From positions 252-24,305 of the forward strand of contig DXYS01000073.1 of the NCBI GenBank assembly GCA_019415705.1: 24,054 nucleotides of DNA, in the 5' to 3' direction. This document shows, in pieces, positions 7,497 to 15,186 of this stretch. The number at the start of each line of letters is the position of its first letter. Within the stretch, counting starts at the first letter, position 1. Under the pieces are notes generated by a model. It saw nothing but the letters and a program-made list of their open reading frames with translations, was not told the origin of the DNA and did no database searches. Source of the DNA: Bacteroidales bacterium (lineage in GTDB: Bacteria > Bacteroidota > Bacteroidia > Bacteroidales > Muribaculaceae). The position numbers were made by a program, and so were the translations under genes.

Positions 7497-8858
7497 ATGC
7501 TTGTAATGAGAAAATTATATGGGTGCCTGATTGCGGTTGCCATGGCGGCGTCTACGCCTTTTGTCGCGGTTTCACAGGATTTGCTGGGCATTGACGGCGA
7601 GGAGTCGACGTCGATAGGGGTGTTTATCAAGGATATGCGCAGCGGCGAGGTGCTATATGATTATAATTCCGAGCTTGCGTTGACCCCGGCCTCGGTGATG
7701 AAATCGGTCACGTCGGCCACGGCTCTCAGCCTTTTGGGCGAGAGTTTTCAGTTTAAGACACAGGTCGTCCTGAGCGGACGCCGCAACGGCACGTCGGGTT
7801 GGGCGGGCGACCTGATTGTGCGTTCGTCGGGCGATCCCACGCTCGAGAGCGAACACTTTAAAGGCAACCTCGGCTTTTGTGACTCGATTGCCGTCGCGCT
7901 CCGCCGCATGGGTGTGACCGAAATCACGGGCAATATAGTGGTCGAGCAGACACTCAAGAATGCGGGGCCGATAGTGCAGTGGGAGGTCGAGGACCTCGCA
8001 TGGCCCTACGGAGCCGGACTTTTCGGTCTTAATTACAGGGACAACACGTTCACCGTCTGGCCGTTGACCGGCGAGACAAAGCCGTTCGTGCCGGGGCTTG
8101 AGATAGATCTCAGGCCGTCACCTGACGGCAACGACCTTGTCCGTGGCATTGATTCAGACCGCCTTGTCGTCTATGCCCGTTCGACAACAAATAAAAAGTG
8201 GTCGATTCAGACGACTATGCCCGATCCCTCTGCTGTTTTTGTGTATGCTCTCAGGGAAGTACTGACGCGACGCGGCATCAAAATCACCTCCGGCGCGCGC
8301 AAGGCTGCGGCAGGTGAGACAACTGCTGTATATACACACTATTCGCCGCGTCTGCGTGACATATTGCGCTCGCTGATGGTGCGTTCAGACAATCTGTTTG
8401 CCGAGGGTGTGCTGCGAGCCATCGCTCCCTCCGACTCACGCCGCCGCGCCATAGAGCGCGAGAAAGATTTGTGGACCAACCGCGGCGTCAATGCCGACCA
8501 TACAATCATTAACGACGGCAGCGGCCTTACCCGCGCCAACCGACTGTCGCCTCGCTTTATCGCCGACGTGCTGCAGTGGATGGCCGAGAGCCGCCACGCC
8601 GAGACCTATGTCGGATTCTTTCCGCGCGCCGGCATCGACGGCACGATGCGCTCTTTCCTTGCCAAATCGCCTCTGAAGGGCAAAATCGCGATGAAGACCG
8701 GCTCGGTCAGCTCGGTGCAGTGCTATGCCGGTTATAAATTTGACGACGAAGACAATCCGACACATATTATAGTTGTGATGGTCAACGGATTTTTCTGTAA
8801 ACGTGCTTCGGTCAAAGCCGCAATAGAGGATTTGCTGAGCAATACATTTTTAAATTGA
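7497..8858 (+). CDS. dacB: D-Ala-D-Ala carboxypeptidase/endopeptidase (PBP4, S13 family)
   Basis: Periplasmic low-molecular-mass penicillin-binding protein that trims pentapeptides and cuts cross-links in peptidoglycan. The 453-aa product has the three active-site motifs in order: SVMK at residues 66-69 (nucleophile Ser66), SDN at 297-299 and KTG at 400-402. DGSGLTRANRLSP at 340-352 is typical of the S13 family. An N-terminal signal peptide ends near residue 27. A second ATG at codon 4 (7506) is an equally good start. It is the first gene of a tight plus-strand run; the next start codon is 1 nt after its stop. Confidence 0.95.
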   Translation: MLVMRKLYGCLIAVAMAASTPFVAVSQDLLGIDGEESTSIGVFIKDMRSGEVLYDYNSELALTPASVMKSVTSATALSLLGESFQFKTQVVLSGRRNGTSGWAGDLIVRSSGDPTLESEHFKGNLGFCDSIAVALRRMGVTEITGNIVVEQTLKNAGPIVQWEVEDLAWPYGAGLFGLNYRDNTFTVWPLTGETKPFVPGLEIDLRPSPDGNDLVRGIDSDRLVVYARSTTNKKWSIQTTMPDPSAVFVYALREVLTRRGIKITSGARKAAAGETTAVYTHYSPRLRDILRSLMVRSDNLFAEGVLRAIAPSDSRRRAIEREKDLWTNRGVNADHTIINDGSGLTRANRLSPRFIADVLQWMAESRHAETYVGFFPRAGIDGTMRSFLAKSPLKGKIAMKTGSVSSVQCYAGYKFDDEDNPTHIIVVMVNGFFCKRASVKAAIEDLLSNTFLN

Positions 8859-8859
8859 T

Positions 8860-9348
8860 ATGGATAACAGACTTTATCGTATAGCCGAGCTTACCCGTGA
8901 GATTGACGAGCGTCAGCGCGAGCTAAAGGCGCTGATTGATGAGATAATAGCAGACCAAGAGCCGGCGCCCTCTGAGTCTTGTGAGTTCTCTGAGCCCACC
9001 GAGACCTCTGAGCTCTCCGAGACCTCTGAGACCTCTGAGCTCTTTGAGCCCTCTGAGTCCTCTGAGTGCTCCGAGTGCTCCGAGTACTCCGAGCCTGAGC
9101 CTGAGCCCGCAAAGCCGGTCTCTGATATTCGCAAGGCATTTACCATCAACGACCGTTTCCGCTTTCGTCGCGAGCTTTTTGCAGGCGATGACAGCGCCTT
9201 TATGGCCGTTCTCGACAATCTCGCCAAATGTTCGACTCTGGCCGAGGCCGATGATTATCTCGCCGGCATGCCGTGGGACCGCGACAGCGACATAATAGCC
9301 GAGTTTATGGCCGTGGTCGCCAATCATTTCAATGGCTATCGTCTATGA
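8860..9348 (+). CDS. Conserved small protein with a Ser-Glu-x repeat
   Basis: A 162-aa protein in three parts. Residues 1-36 form a charged, probably helical segment (LTREIDERQRELKALIDEII). Residues 38-83 are a low-complexity tripeptide repeat, mostly Ser-Glu-x. Residues 90-162 form a conserved-looking domain (FTINDRFRFRRELFAGDD, then an acidic helix and a terminal VVANHFNGYRL). I recall similar C-terminal regions in Bacteroidales hypothetical proteins between envelope and rRNA-methylation genes, but no function. It has no signal peptide. It starts 1 nt after dacB and overlaps rsmI by 4 nt, so it is surely co-transcribed. Confidence 0.85.
   Translation: MDNRLYRIAELTREIDERQRELKALIDEIIADQEPAPSESCEFSEPTETSELSETSETSELFEPSESSECSECSEYSEPEPEPAKPVSDIRKAFTINDRFRFRRELFAGDDSAFMAVLDNLAKCSTLAEADDYLAGMPWDRDSDIIAEFMAVVANHFNGYRL
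8971..9108 (+). repeat. 9-bp coding tandem repeat (Ser-Glu-x)
   Basis: GAG codons recur mostly every 9 nt, each usually preceded by TCT or TCC. The array makes about 14 Ser-Glu-x units, including two Ser-Glu-Cys, and ends in a Pro-Glu run. The unit is a multiple of three, so copy-number change would keep the frame. Confidence 0.85.
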
Positions 9349-10061
9349 GCGGCAAACTCTATATCGTCCCTACGCCTGTGGGAAATCTCGGTGATATGAG
9401 TCCGCGTGCCGTCGAAGTTTTGCGTGACGCTTCGCTTATTCTCGCCGAGGACACCCGCACGAGCGCTACGCTGATGCGTCATTTCGGCATCGACACACCG
9501 ATGGTCAGCCACCATAAATATAATGAGCACTCCACTGTCAGCGGCCTTATAGGTCGTCTGCTCGGAGGAGAGACAATAGCGCTGGTATCTGATGCCGGTA
9601 CCCCCGGCATATCCGACCCCGGCTTCATGCTTTCGCGTGAATGTCGTCGCGCCGGTGTCGACGTCGAGACACTGCCCGGTCCGACGGCGTTTGTGCCGGC
9701 CCTCGTGTCTTCGGGCTTGCCTTGCGACCGCTTTGTCTTCGAAGGCTTTCTGCCGCCTAAAAAGGGCCGTGCGACACGCCTTGCCGCTATCGCTGCCGAC
9801 GAGCGCACGACTGTCATATATGAGTCGCCTCTGCGTGTCGCCAAGACTCTCGCGCAGCTTGTCGAAGTGTGCGGTCCTGACCGTCAGGCCTGTGTCTCGC
9901 GTGAAATATCAAAAATGCATGAGACACACCATCGTGGCACACTCGGTGAACTTGCCGCTTTTTTCGCCGAGAACCAAGCGCGAGGGGAGATTGTTATAAT
10001 TGTCGGAGGTCATGAACAGGATCCTTCCGATAAAATTCATCGCAATAAGTTTAAAGAATAA
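9345..10061 (+). CDS. rsmI: 16S rRNA (cytidine-1402 2'-O) methyltransferase
   Basis: SAM-dependent tetrapyrrole-methylase-fold enzyme that methylates C1402 of 16S rRNA in the decoding centre. The start chosen is the ATG at 9345, giving 238 aa and the family's normal N-terminus MSGKLYIVPTPVGNLGDM. An in-frame ATG at 9273 lies inside the upstream gene and adds an unrelated basic tail. Motifs are PTPVGNLGD (residues 9-17), the SAM-pocket segment SDAGTPGISDPG (82-93), LPGPTAFVPAL (110-120), YESPLR (159-164) and SREISKMHET (185-194). The 4-nt ATGA overlap with the preceding gene implies coupled translation. Confidence 0.96.
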   Translation: MSGKLYIVPTPVGNLGDMSPRAVEVLRDASLILAEDTRTSATLMRHFGIDTPMVSHHKYNEHSTVSGLIGRLLGGETIALVSDAGTPGISDPGFMLSRECRRAGVDVETLPGPTAFVPALVSSGLPCDRFVFEGFLPPKKGRATRLAAIAADERTTVIYESPLRVAKTLAQLVEVCGPDRQACVSREISKMHETHHRGTLGELAAFFAENQARGEIVIIVGGHEQDPSDKIHRNKFKE

Positions 10062-10091
10062 AACATGTTTTACACTATTAAACAGACTAAT

Positions 10092-10961
10092 ATGAAAAAG
10101 ATTTTGACATTATGCCTTGTTGCGGCATTTGCCATTACCGGCTGTAAAAACGGACCGAGTGAGGAGGAGAAGGCTGAAGAAGCTCGTAATCAGGCCACAC
10201 GCGAGGAACTTGCCAATGCGGTCGCCGACCGTGACCAGCTGCTCACCCTCGTCAGCGAAATTAATTCGGGCATGGAGCAGATTAAACAGCTCGAAAATAT
10301 ACTTACAGTTTCAAACAATATCCCCGGTGAGACAGCCGGTCAGCGCGAACAGATTCAGAGCGATATCGCTGCCATTCAGAAGGCTCTGCAGGACCGCCGT
10401 CTCAAACTCGAGGAACTCGAGAAGAAATTAGACAACTCCAACCTTACAAACAACAATCTGCGCACAACCATCACCTCGCTCCGCAACCAGATTGACTCGC
10501 AGGCCGCTGAAATCGCTTCTTTAAAGAATAATCTCGGCGAGGCCAACGCCCGCATCGGTGAGCTTGACGCCGCAGTTGATTCGCTCAATACGACTGTAAC
10601 AGCTGTTACCGACGAGCGCAACACCGCACAGGAAGAAAATGTCAATCTTGCCAACGAACTCAACACCTGTTACTACGCTATCGGCTCAAAGAGCGAGCTA
10701 AAAGACAAGAAAATCATCGAGACCGGTTTCCTGCGCAAGACCAAGCTGATGAAGGGTGACTTCGACCAGAGTTTCTTTACCACCGCCGACAAGCGCACGC
10801 TCACTCGCATTGCCCTCCACTCAAAAAAGGCTGAAGTGCTGACCAACCAGCCGGCCGGAAGCTACAATATAGTCGACGACAACGGTCAGAAAGTGCTTGT
10901 CATCACTAATCCCGACCAGTTCTGGAGCCTCAGCAACTATCTTGTAGTCAAAATAGACTAA
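10092..10961 (+). CDS. Coiled-coil lipoprotein
   Basis: A 289-aa envelope lipoprotein. The ATG at 10092 gives MKKILTLCLVAAFAITGC, a signal peptide with lipobox AITGC and acyl-acceptor Cys18. An upstream ATG at 10065 would place nine extra residues before the signal and is less likely. Residues ~22-190 are a long coiled coil rich in Glu, Gln, Leu and Asn. Residues ~195-289 form a compact beta-rich domain (SKSELKDKKIIETGFLRK, SYNIVDDNGQKVLVITNPDQ, YLVVKID). The architecture resembles Bacteroidota lipoproteins annotated as Cbp1-type collagen-binding adhesins; that is a tentative resemblance, not a functional claim. It lies 30 nt after rsmI and before a bidirectional terminator. Confidence 0.85.
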   Translation: MKKILTLCLVAAFAITGCKNGPSEEEKAEEARNQATREELANAVADRDQLLTLVSEINSGMEQIKQLENILTVSNNIPGETAGQREQIQSDIAAIQKALQDRRLKLEELEKKLDNSNLTNNNLRTTITSLRNQIDSQAAEIASLKNNLGEANARIGELDAAVDSLNTTVTAVTDERNTAQEENVNLANELNTCYYAIGSKSELKDKKIIETGFLRKTKLMKGDFDQSFFTTADKRTLTRIALHSKKAEVLTNQPAGSYNIVDDNGQKVLVITNPDQFWSLSNYLVVKID

Positions 10962-10974
10962 GCAAGCACTAAAA

Positions 10975-11007
10975 ATATAGGGCATATAGGCCCCATATGC
11001 CCTATAT
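10975..11007. repeat. Perfect 13-bp inverted repeat
   Basis: ATATAGGGCATAT (10975-10987) and ATATGCCCTATAT (10995-11007) are exact reverse complements around a 7-nt loop. The copy starts 13 nt after the lipoprotein stop codon. It has no T-run, so it is not a classical terminator itself; a third partial copy (GCCCCTATAGG) follows. Confidence 0.85.
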
Positions 11008-11040
11008 GCCCCTATAGGAAACATATAATTGCCCCCCATG

Positions 11041-11079
11041 AAAAATCCCCGAGTCTGCTTAGCAGCCCCGGGGATTTTT
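11041..11079. terminator. Bidirectional Rho-independent terminator
   Basis: AAAAATCCCCG (11041-11051) pairs perfectly with CGGGGATTTTT (11069-11079). With A5 on one side and T5 on the other, it works on both strands, ending the lipoprotein transcript (+) and the convergent gdhA transcript (-). Confidence 0.9.
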
Positions 11080-11096
11080 ATGATTATGCTTATAGG

Positions 11097-12437
11097 TCAG
11101 AGTATGCCCTGTGCCATCATGGCGTTTGCGACTTTCATAAAGCCGGCGATGTTGGCGCCGCGCACATAGTTGACAAATCCGTCGTCCTGACGTCCGTATT
11201 TGACACAGGCGGCGTGAATGTTGGCCATGATGTCGCTCAGACGGCGGTCGACCTCCTCGGCTGTCCACGACAGCTTCTGAGAGTTCTGAGCCATCTCCAA
11301 GCCCGATGTGGCCACGCCGCCGGCATTGGCGGCTTTGCCGGGAGCATAAAGGATGCGTGCGTCGATGAATTTGTGCACGGCTTCGGGAGTCGAAGGCATG
11401 TTGGCACCCTCGCTCACTGCGATACAGCCGTTGTCGAGCAGAGCCTGAGCATCGTCGCCGTCGAGCTCGTTCTGGGTGGCCGAGGGCATTGCGATGTCAC
11501 ATTTGACAAGGCGCCACGGGCGTTTGCCGGCATGATATTCCAGTTCGGGGAAACGCTCGATGACCTCTGACAGTCGGCCGCGCATATAGGTTTTAAGTTC
11601 GAAAATATAGTCAAACTGCTCTTGTGTCAGGCCCTCGGGTGCAATAATTGAGCCGTTGGAGTCGCTCATGGAGATAACTTTGCCGCCGAGCTGCATGATT
11701 TTTTGAGCTGTATATGTGGCCACGTTGCCCGAGCCGGAGATAGCCACGCGTTTGTCGGCGATGTCGATGCCGCGGGTGGCGAGCATGTTGAGTAGGAAGT
11801 AGCAGTTGCCGTAGCCTGTAGCCTCGGGACGTATCAGCGAGCCGCCGAACGACAGGCCCTTGCCGGTAAACGATCCCGAGAACTCGCGTGTCATTTTCTT
11901 GAAATAGCCGTACATATAGCCGACCTCGCGTGCGCCCACGCCGATGTCGCCGGCGGGCACGTCAGTGTCGGCACCAAGCTGGCGCCATAGTTCGGCGATA
12001 TAAGCCTGACAGAATCTCATGACCTCCATGTTGCTCTTGCCGCGGGGCGAGAAGTCGCTGCCGCCCTTGGCGCCGCCCATGGCGAGCGTCGTCAGTGAGT
12101 TCTTGAATGTCTGCTCGAAGGCGAGGAATTTGAGAATCGAGAGGTTGACCGACGCGTGAAAGCGTATGCCGCCCTTGTACGGGCCGATGGCGTTGTTGTG
12201 CTGTACGCGGTAGCCCATATTGTTGCGCACCTTGCCCGAATCGTCTACCCACGACACGCGGAACGAGAAAATGCGGTCGGGGATACACAGACGCTCGATA
12301 AGATTGTAATGCTCAAATTCTGGATGCTCGTTGTAGACGTCTTCGATAGACGAGAGTACCTCTTCGACTGCCTGCAGATATTCAGGCTCATTTGGAAACC
12401 GTCGTTTAAGGTCCTCAATAATACTTGAAGTTTTCAT
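11097..12437 (-). CDS. gdhA: NADP-type glutamate dehydrogenase
   Basis: Cytoplasmic hexameric enzyme that makes glutamate from 2-oxoglutarate, ammonia and reduced cofactor; the main ammonia-assimilation route in many Bacteroidales. The 446-aa product matches the ~447-aa bacterial hexameric class. GPYKGGIRFH at residues 85-94 and the active-site Lys124 in MGGAKGGSDF (120-129) are present. The dinucleotide-binding ISGSGNVA is at 233-240, followed by SDSNG at 258-262, as in NADP-dependent members such as E. coli GdhA. Cofactor preference is inferred from this likeness. It appears monocistronic, ending at the bidirectional terminator. Confidence 0.97.
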   Translation of the reverse strand: MKTSSIIEDLKRRFPNEPEYLQAVEEVLSSIEDVYNEHPEFEHYNLIERLCIPDRIFSFRVSWVDDSGKVRNNMGYRVQHNNAIGPYKGGIRFHASVNLSILKFLAFEQTFKNSLTTLAMGGAKGGSDFSPRGKSNMEVMRFCQAYIAELWRQLGADTDVPAGDIGVGAREVGYMYGYFKKMTREFSGSFTGKGLSFGGSLIRPEATGYGNCYFLLNMLATRGIDIADKRVAISGSGNVATYTAQKIMQLGGKVISMSDSNGSIIAPEGLTQEQFDYIFELKTYMRGRLSEVIERFPELEYHAGKRPWRLVKCDIAMPSATQNELDGDDAQALLDNGCIAVSEGANMPSTPEAVHKFIDARILYAPGKAANAGGVATSGLEMAQNSQKLSWTAEEVDRRLSDIMANIHAACVKYGRQDDGFVNYVRGANIAGFMKVANAMMAQGIL

Positions 12438-12470
12438 TAAGAATTGTTATAGGATTAGAAATTGACCGCA

Positions 12471-12478
12471 CAAAATTA
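12471..12478 (-). promoter_or_regulatory. Probable -7 box for gdhA
   Basis: TAATTTTG (12478-12471) matches TAnnTTTG 33 nt upstream of the gdhA start. The nearest TTG is 24 nt upstream, longer than usual. A second TAATTTTG lies at 12529-12522, so there may be two start sites. Confidence 0.5.
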
Positions 12479-12542
12479 CATATTTTTGCTTAATTTCCTA
12501 TACAATTGCAATGAAAATCTTCAAAATTATTACGATTTGTCT

Positions 12543-15128
12543 TTACTGCAGTTCCTCGGGCGGAGTCACGGAGATGTGACCCTCCGGGCTGATGCCGGCG
12601 GCGGTCACGATATAGTCTTCGGCAGATGAGTTGTTGTAGAAGGTGATGCGGGCGCGGCCGTCGGCTCCGACGCTGACCGCCGGATTCCAGTACAGCGTGC
12701 GGCGGAAGTCGGGCTCGTCAGGCAGCACGGCGCTGTAATCAAAGTTGTAGAATTCCTCCACATGGCTGTAGCCGTCAAGCCACGTCTTGCGCATGCCCTT
12801 TTTAGGTTTGACTGAAATTTTGTCGTCGGGATATGTCTCGATAAACACGGCGCAGCTATACATCGAGTCGGCCTGATAGGGTGACATCTGAGGGTCGGCG
12901 TATTTGACGATGGTCGGACGGTCTTCGTTGATATAAATCGACTTGATGGCCTCTAAATAAATGTTCTGATAGAGCGTCGAGTTTGTCGAGTCCTCGGGGT
13001 TGAGATAGTAGGGCTTGTAATCGATAACAAACATCGGGCGCTTGCCCTTGTAGGTGATGCCTTCCTCGCCGTCTGACCATGTCTTGATGAAGTTGGGGTT
13101 GAGACGCGTCAGTAGCTCGTGTATGTCCTGACCGACATAGTCGCCCGAGTCGAGGATATCGTCGAGCTCGGAGCGCACGTCGTAATATGCCACTGATGAC
13201 GAGCGGTTGTCATAAATTTCGTCATGCTCTGACTTCTTGGCCGTCACGACGAGTTCGTGGAGCGAGACTTTACGGTTGTCTGGCGAGCCTCCGGCGTCGA
13301 TGTCGGTGAACGCCGAGTCTGTATCGCTGAATGTCGCAGCTCGCCGTACCGGGTCATAAAGCGGCGGCAGAGCCAGCTCGTCGTCGCGATAGGCACGGGC
13401 CGACGGACGAAAATCGAGGTCGAGCATTATGCGGCAGTCTTTTTTCTTTCCTTTCTTGCTCGCCGAGAAGATGAGGCTCCATTTACCCTCGACATCGGTA
13501 ACAAACGCAAAGCGTCCGGCGCTGTCGGTTTCAAACGTATCGTAGAAGCCGCCGCCGGAGCCCGTATTGTCTTCGTCGCCGCGCTGCATGAGCATTGACG
13601 AGACTGTCACGCCCGGTTTGGGCTTGTTCTTGGAGTATGACACCACGCGGCCCTTGACCTCGACGCCTTGCTCCGGCGTATAGCGCAGCTCGAAGGGCTC
13701 TGTGCCTGACATTACGGGCCAAGAGTAGCGGCGCCATCCTTGTACCATCATCAGGTTGTCGAGCGCGGCGCGCCGCTCGGCCGACGCGTCTGCGAAGTAA
13801 TATGACGGGTTGCTGACATACCCCTTGATGTCTGAGGTCAGCAGCAGGTCGGTCAGCATGCTTTCGGTCTGCGAGAAGGCGTCGGCCGCATCGGCCACAG
13901 ACACCGACATGTCATGCGGGCGCAAGGTGCTGTCGCCCTCGACCTCAAATTCCATTTCGACGCGTCCGTATGGGCCATCGTCGCGATGGGCTATGCGGTG
14001 GCTGACTCGCGAGTAGTCGTCGCTGCCTTCGAAGACAAGGCGCTCGGCCAACGTCCGGCCGTCACCGTCAAAGACTATAATCTGATTGACGCCCGTCGAC
14101 AGGCTCTTGCGGTCGACAGCGTGTGTGAAGTCAGTCTGCTCATCCAACGGTGCGATGAAATAGTTGCGCAGCACGCCGCGGCCCGTCACTGCCACGCCAT
14201 AGGTCTCAGGCCTTGTGGCCGCATTGCGGCTGACGCTGATGATGACCGAATCGGGGGCCGTCAGATTGTCTACGTGCAGCACGATGCCTGACTGCTCGGC
14301 CGCCGGAAGATCGAAGTGGCGCGTCTTGCCCTTATACTCGACCTCGGCGCGATATTTCTCGCCGCTCTCCGGCGTCAGCGTGAGCACGCCTTTGCCGGCA
14401 TGCGCGCTGCTGAATTCGGCCACCGTGCGTCCTTCGCGGTCGGTCACCCGGCCTGAGGCTTTGACCGGCACGCCCTGCTTGCCTGTAATCTCAAATGCCA
14501 CGCTCGAGCTGACCCCGTCGACGAGGCGGCCGCCCTCAGGATAGAATTTTATGGCTATGTCGTCGCTCTGACGCTCGGGCCGAGGGCGCTTGTACTCATA
14601 TTTCCCTACACCGTAACGGAGCATCTTCGGGTTGGCATATTCGCCCGCTTTCTTCGGAGCGTCAAAGACCGGTATGACGCGTGAGAAGCAAGCTCCCTCG
14701 CCGAAGTTGAGCATATATTTCGTGTAAGCCCTTATCTCATAGAAACCTGAATAGAATGGCTGATGGCTTAGGGTGAAATCGCCGTGAGCTTCGCCGTTCT
14801 CTATGCGCAGTATGCGTCGGTCGACGACGAGACCGCCGGGCGTTATGAGGTCGACATACAGCGTGCGGCTCAGCGGGGTAGGGCGCAGATTGCCACCGGC
14901 GACGACATAGGCCTTAAACCAAATGCGGTCATTGTGGAAATATGATGTGTTGTCGAAGTGCAGATATACCTTTTCCTGCGGCATATAGCGCGAGAACATG
15001 CTGGCCGATCGTATGTAACGGGTCAGATTATAAACACTTTGGTTTTCGGCAGTCTCATCGGCGGCGGCACATATACTGCCCGCAAAAAAGGTCAGAATCA
15101 GGCAAAGATTCAAGGCTAATCTTTTCAT
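12543..15128 (-). CDS. MG2/plug-domain surface protein
   Basis: An 861-aa exported protein of a Bacteroidota family annotated variously as MG2-domain, TonB-plug or hypothetical. The ATG at 15128 gives a clean signal peptide (MKRLALNLCLILTFFAGSIC); an ATG at 15185 lies inside the upstream gene. Residues 51-76 carry the family's opening (QEKVYLHFDN, RIWFKAYVV), followed by a macroglobulin-like strand region (~85-135). DLLLTSDIKGYV (427-438) and MMVQGWRRYSW (460-470) are further family marks. A carboxypeptidase-regulatory-like domain sits at ~488-560, then ELVVTAKK (625-632) and a plug-like domain (~650-765). There is no transmembrane barrel. It probably works at the outer membrane in export or assembly of surface material; the substrate is unknown. 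Confidence 0.85.
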   Translation of the reverse strand: MKRLALNLCLILTFFAGSICAAADETAENQSVYNLTRYIRSASMFSRYMPQEKVYLHFDNTSYFHNDRIWFKAYVVAGGNLRPTPLSRTLYVDLITPGGLVVDRRILRIENGEAHGDFTLSHQPFYSGFYEIRAYTKYMLNFGEGACFSRVIPVFDAPKKAGEYANPKMLRYGVGKYEYKRPRPERQSDDIAIKFYPEGGRLVDGVSSSVAFEITGKQGVPVKASGRVTDREGRTVAEFSSAHAGKGVLTLTPESGEKYRAEVEYKGKTRHFDLPAAEQSGIVLHVDNLTAPDSVIISVSRNAATRPETYGVAVTGRGVLRNYFIAPLDEQTDFTHAVDRKSLSTGVNQIIVFDGDGRTLAERLVFEGSDDYSRVSHRIAHRDDGPYGRVEMEFEVEGDSTLRPHDMSVSVADAADAFSQTESMLTDLLLTSDIKGYVSNPSYYFADASAERRAALDNLMMVQGWRRYSWPVMSGTEPFELRYTPEQGVEVKGRVVSYSKNKPKPGVTVSSMLMQRGDEDNTGSGGGFYDTFETDSAGRFAFVTDVEGKWSLIFSASKKGKKKDCRIMLDLDFRPSARAYRDDELALPPLYDPVRRAATFSDTDSAFTDIDAGGSPDNRKVSLHELVVTAKKSEHDEIYDNRSSSVAYYDVRSELDDILDSGDYVGQDIHELLTRLNPNFIKTWSDGEEGITYKGKRPMFVIDYKPYYLNPEDSTNSTLYQNIYLEAIKSIYINEDRPTIVKYADPQMSPYQADSMYSCAVFIETYPDDKISVKPKKGMRKTWLDGYSHVEEFYNFDYSAVLPDEPDFRRTLYWNPAVSVGADGRARITFYNNSSAEDYIVTAAGISPEGHISVTPPEELQ

Positions 15129-15154
15129 CTTGAAATTCGGTTGGAAACGTGATG

Positions 15155-15186
15155 CTAAGATACAATCTTTTGCATTATTGTGCAAG
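15155..15186 (-). promoter_or_regulatory. Possible promoter for the MG2/plug gene
   Basis: CTTG (15186-15183), a 20-nt spacer and TATCTTAG (15162-15155) are close to the -33/-7 consensus. The -33 part overlaps the end of the upstream methyltransferase gene. The -7 box has two mismatches. Confidence 0.35.

Noticed and set aside
9273..9344. N-terminal extension of rsmI
   Set aside because: It lies inside the upstream gene and encodes a basic tail unlike the family; the ATG at 9345 in the ATGA overlap gives the normal N-terminus.
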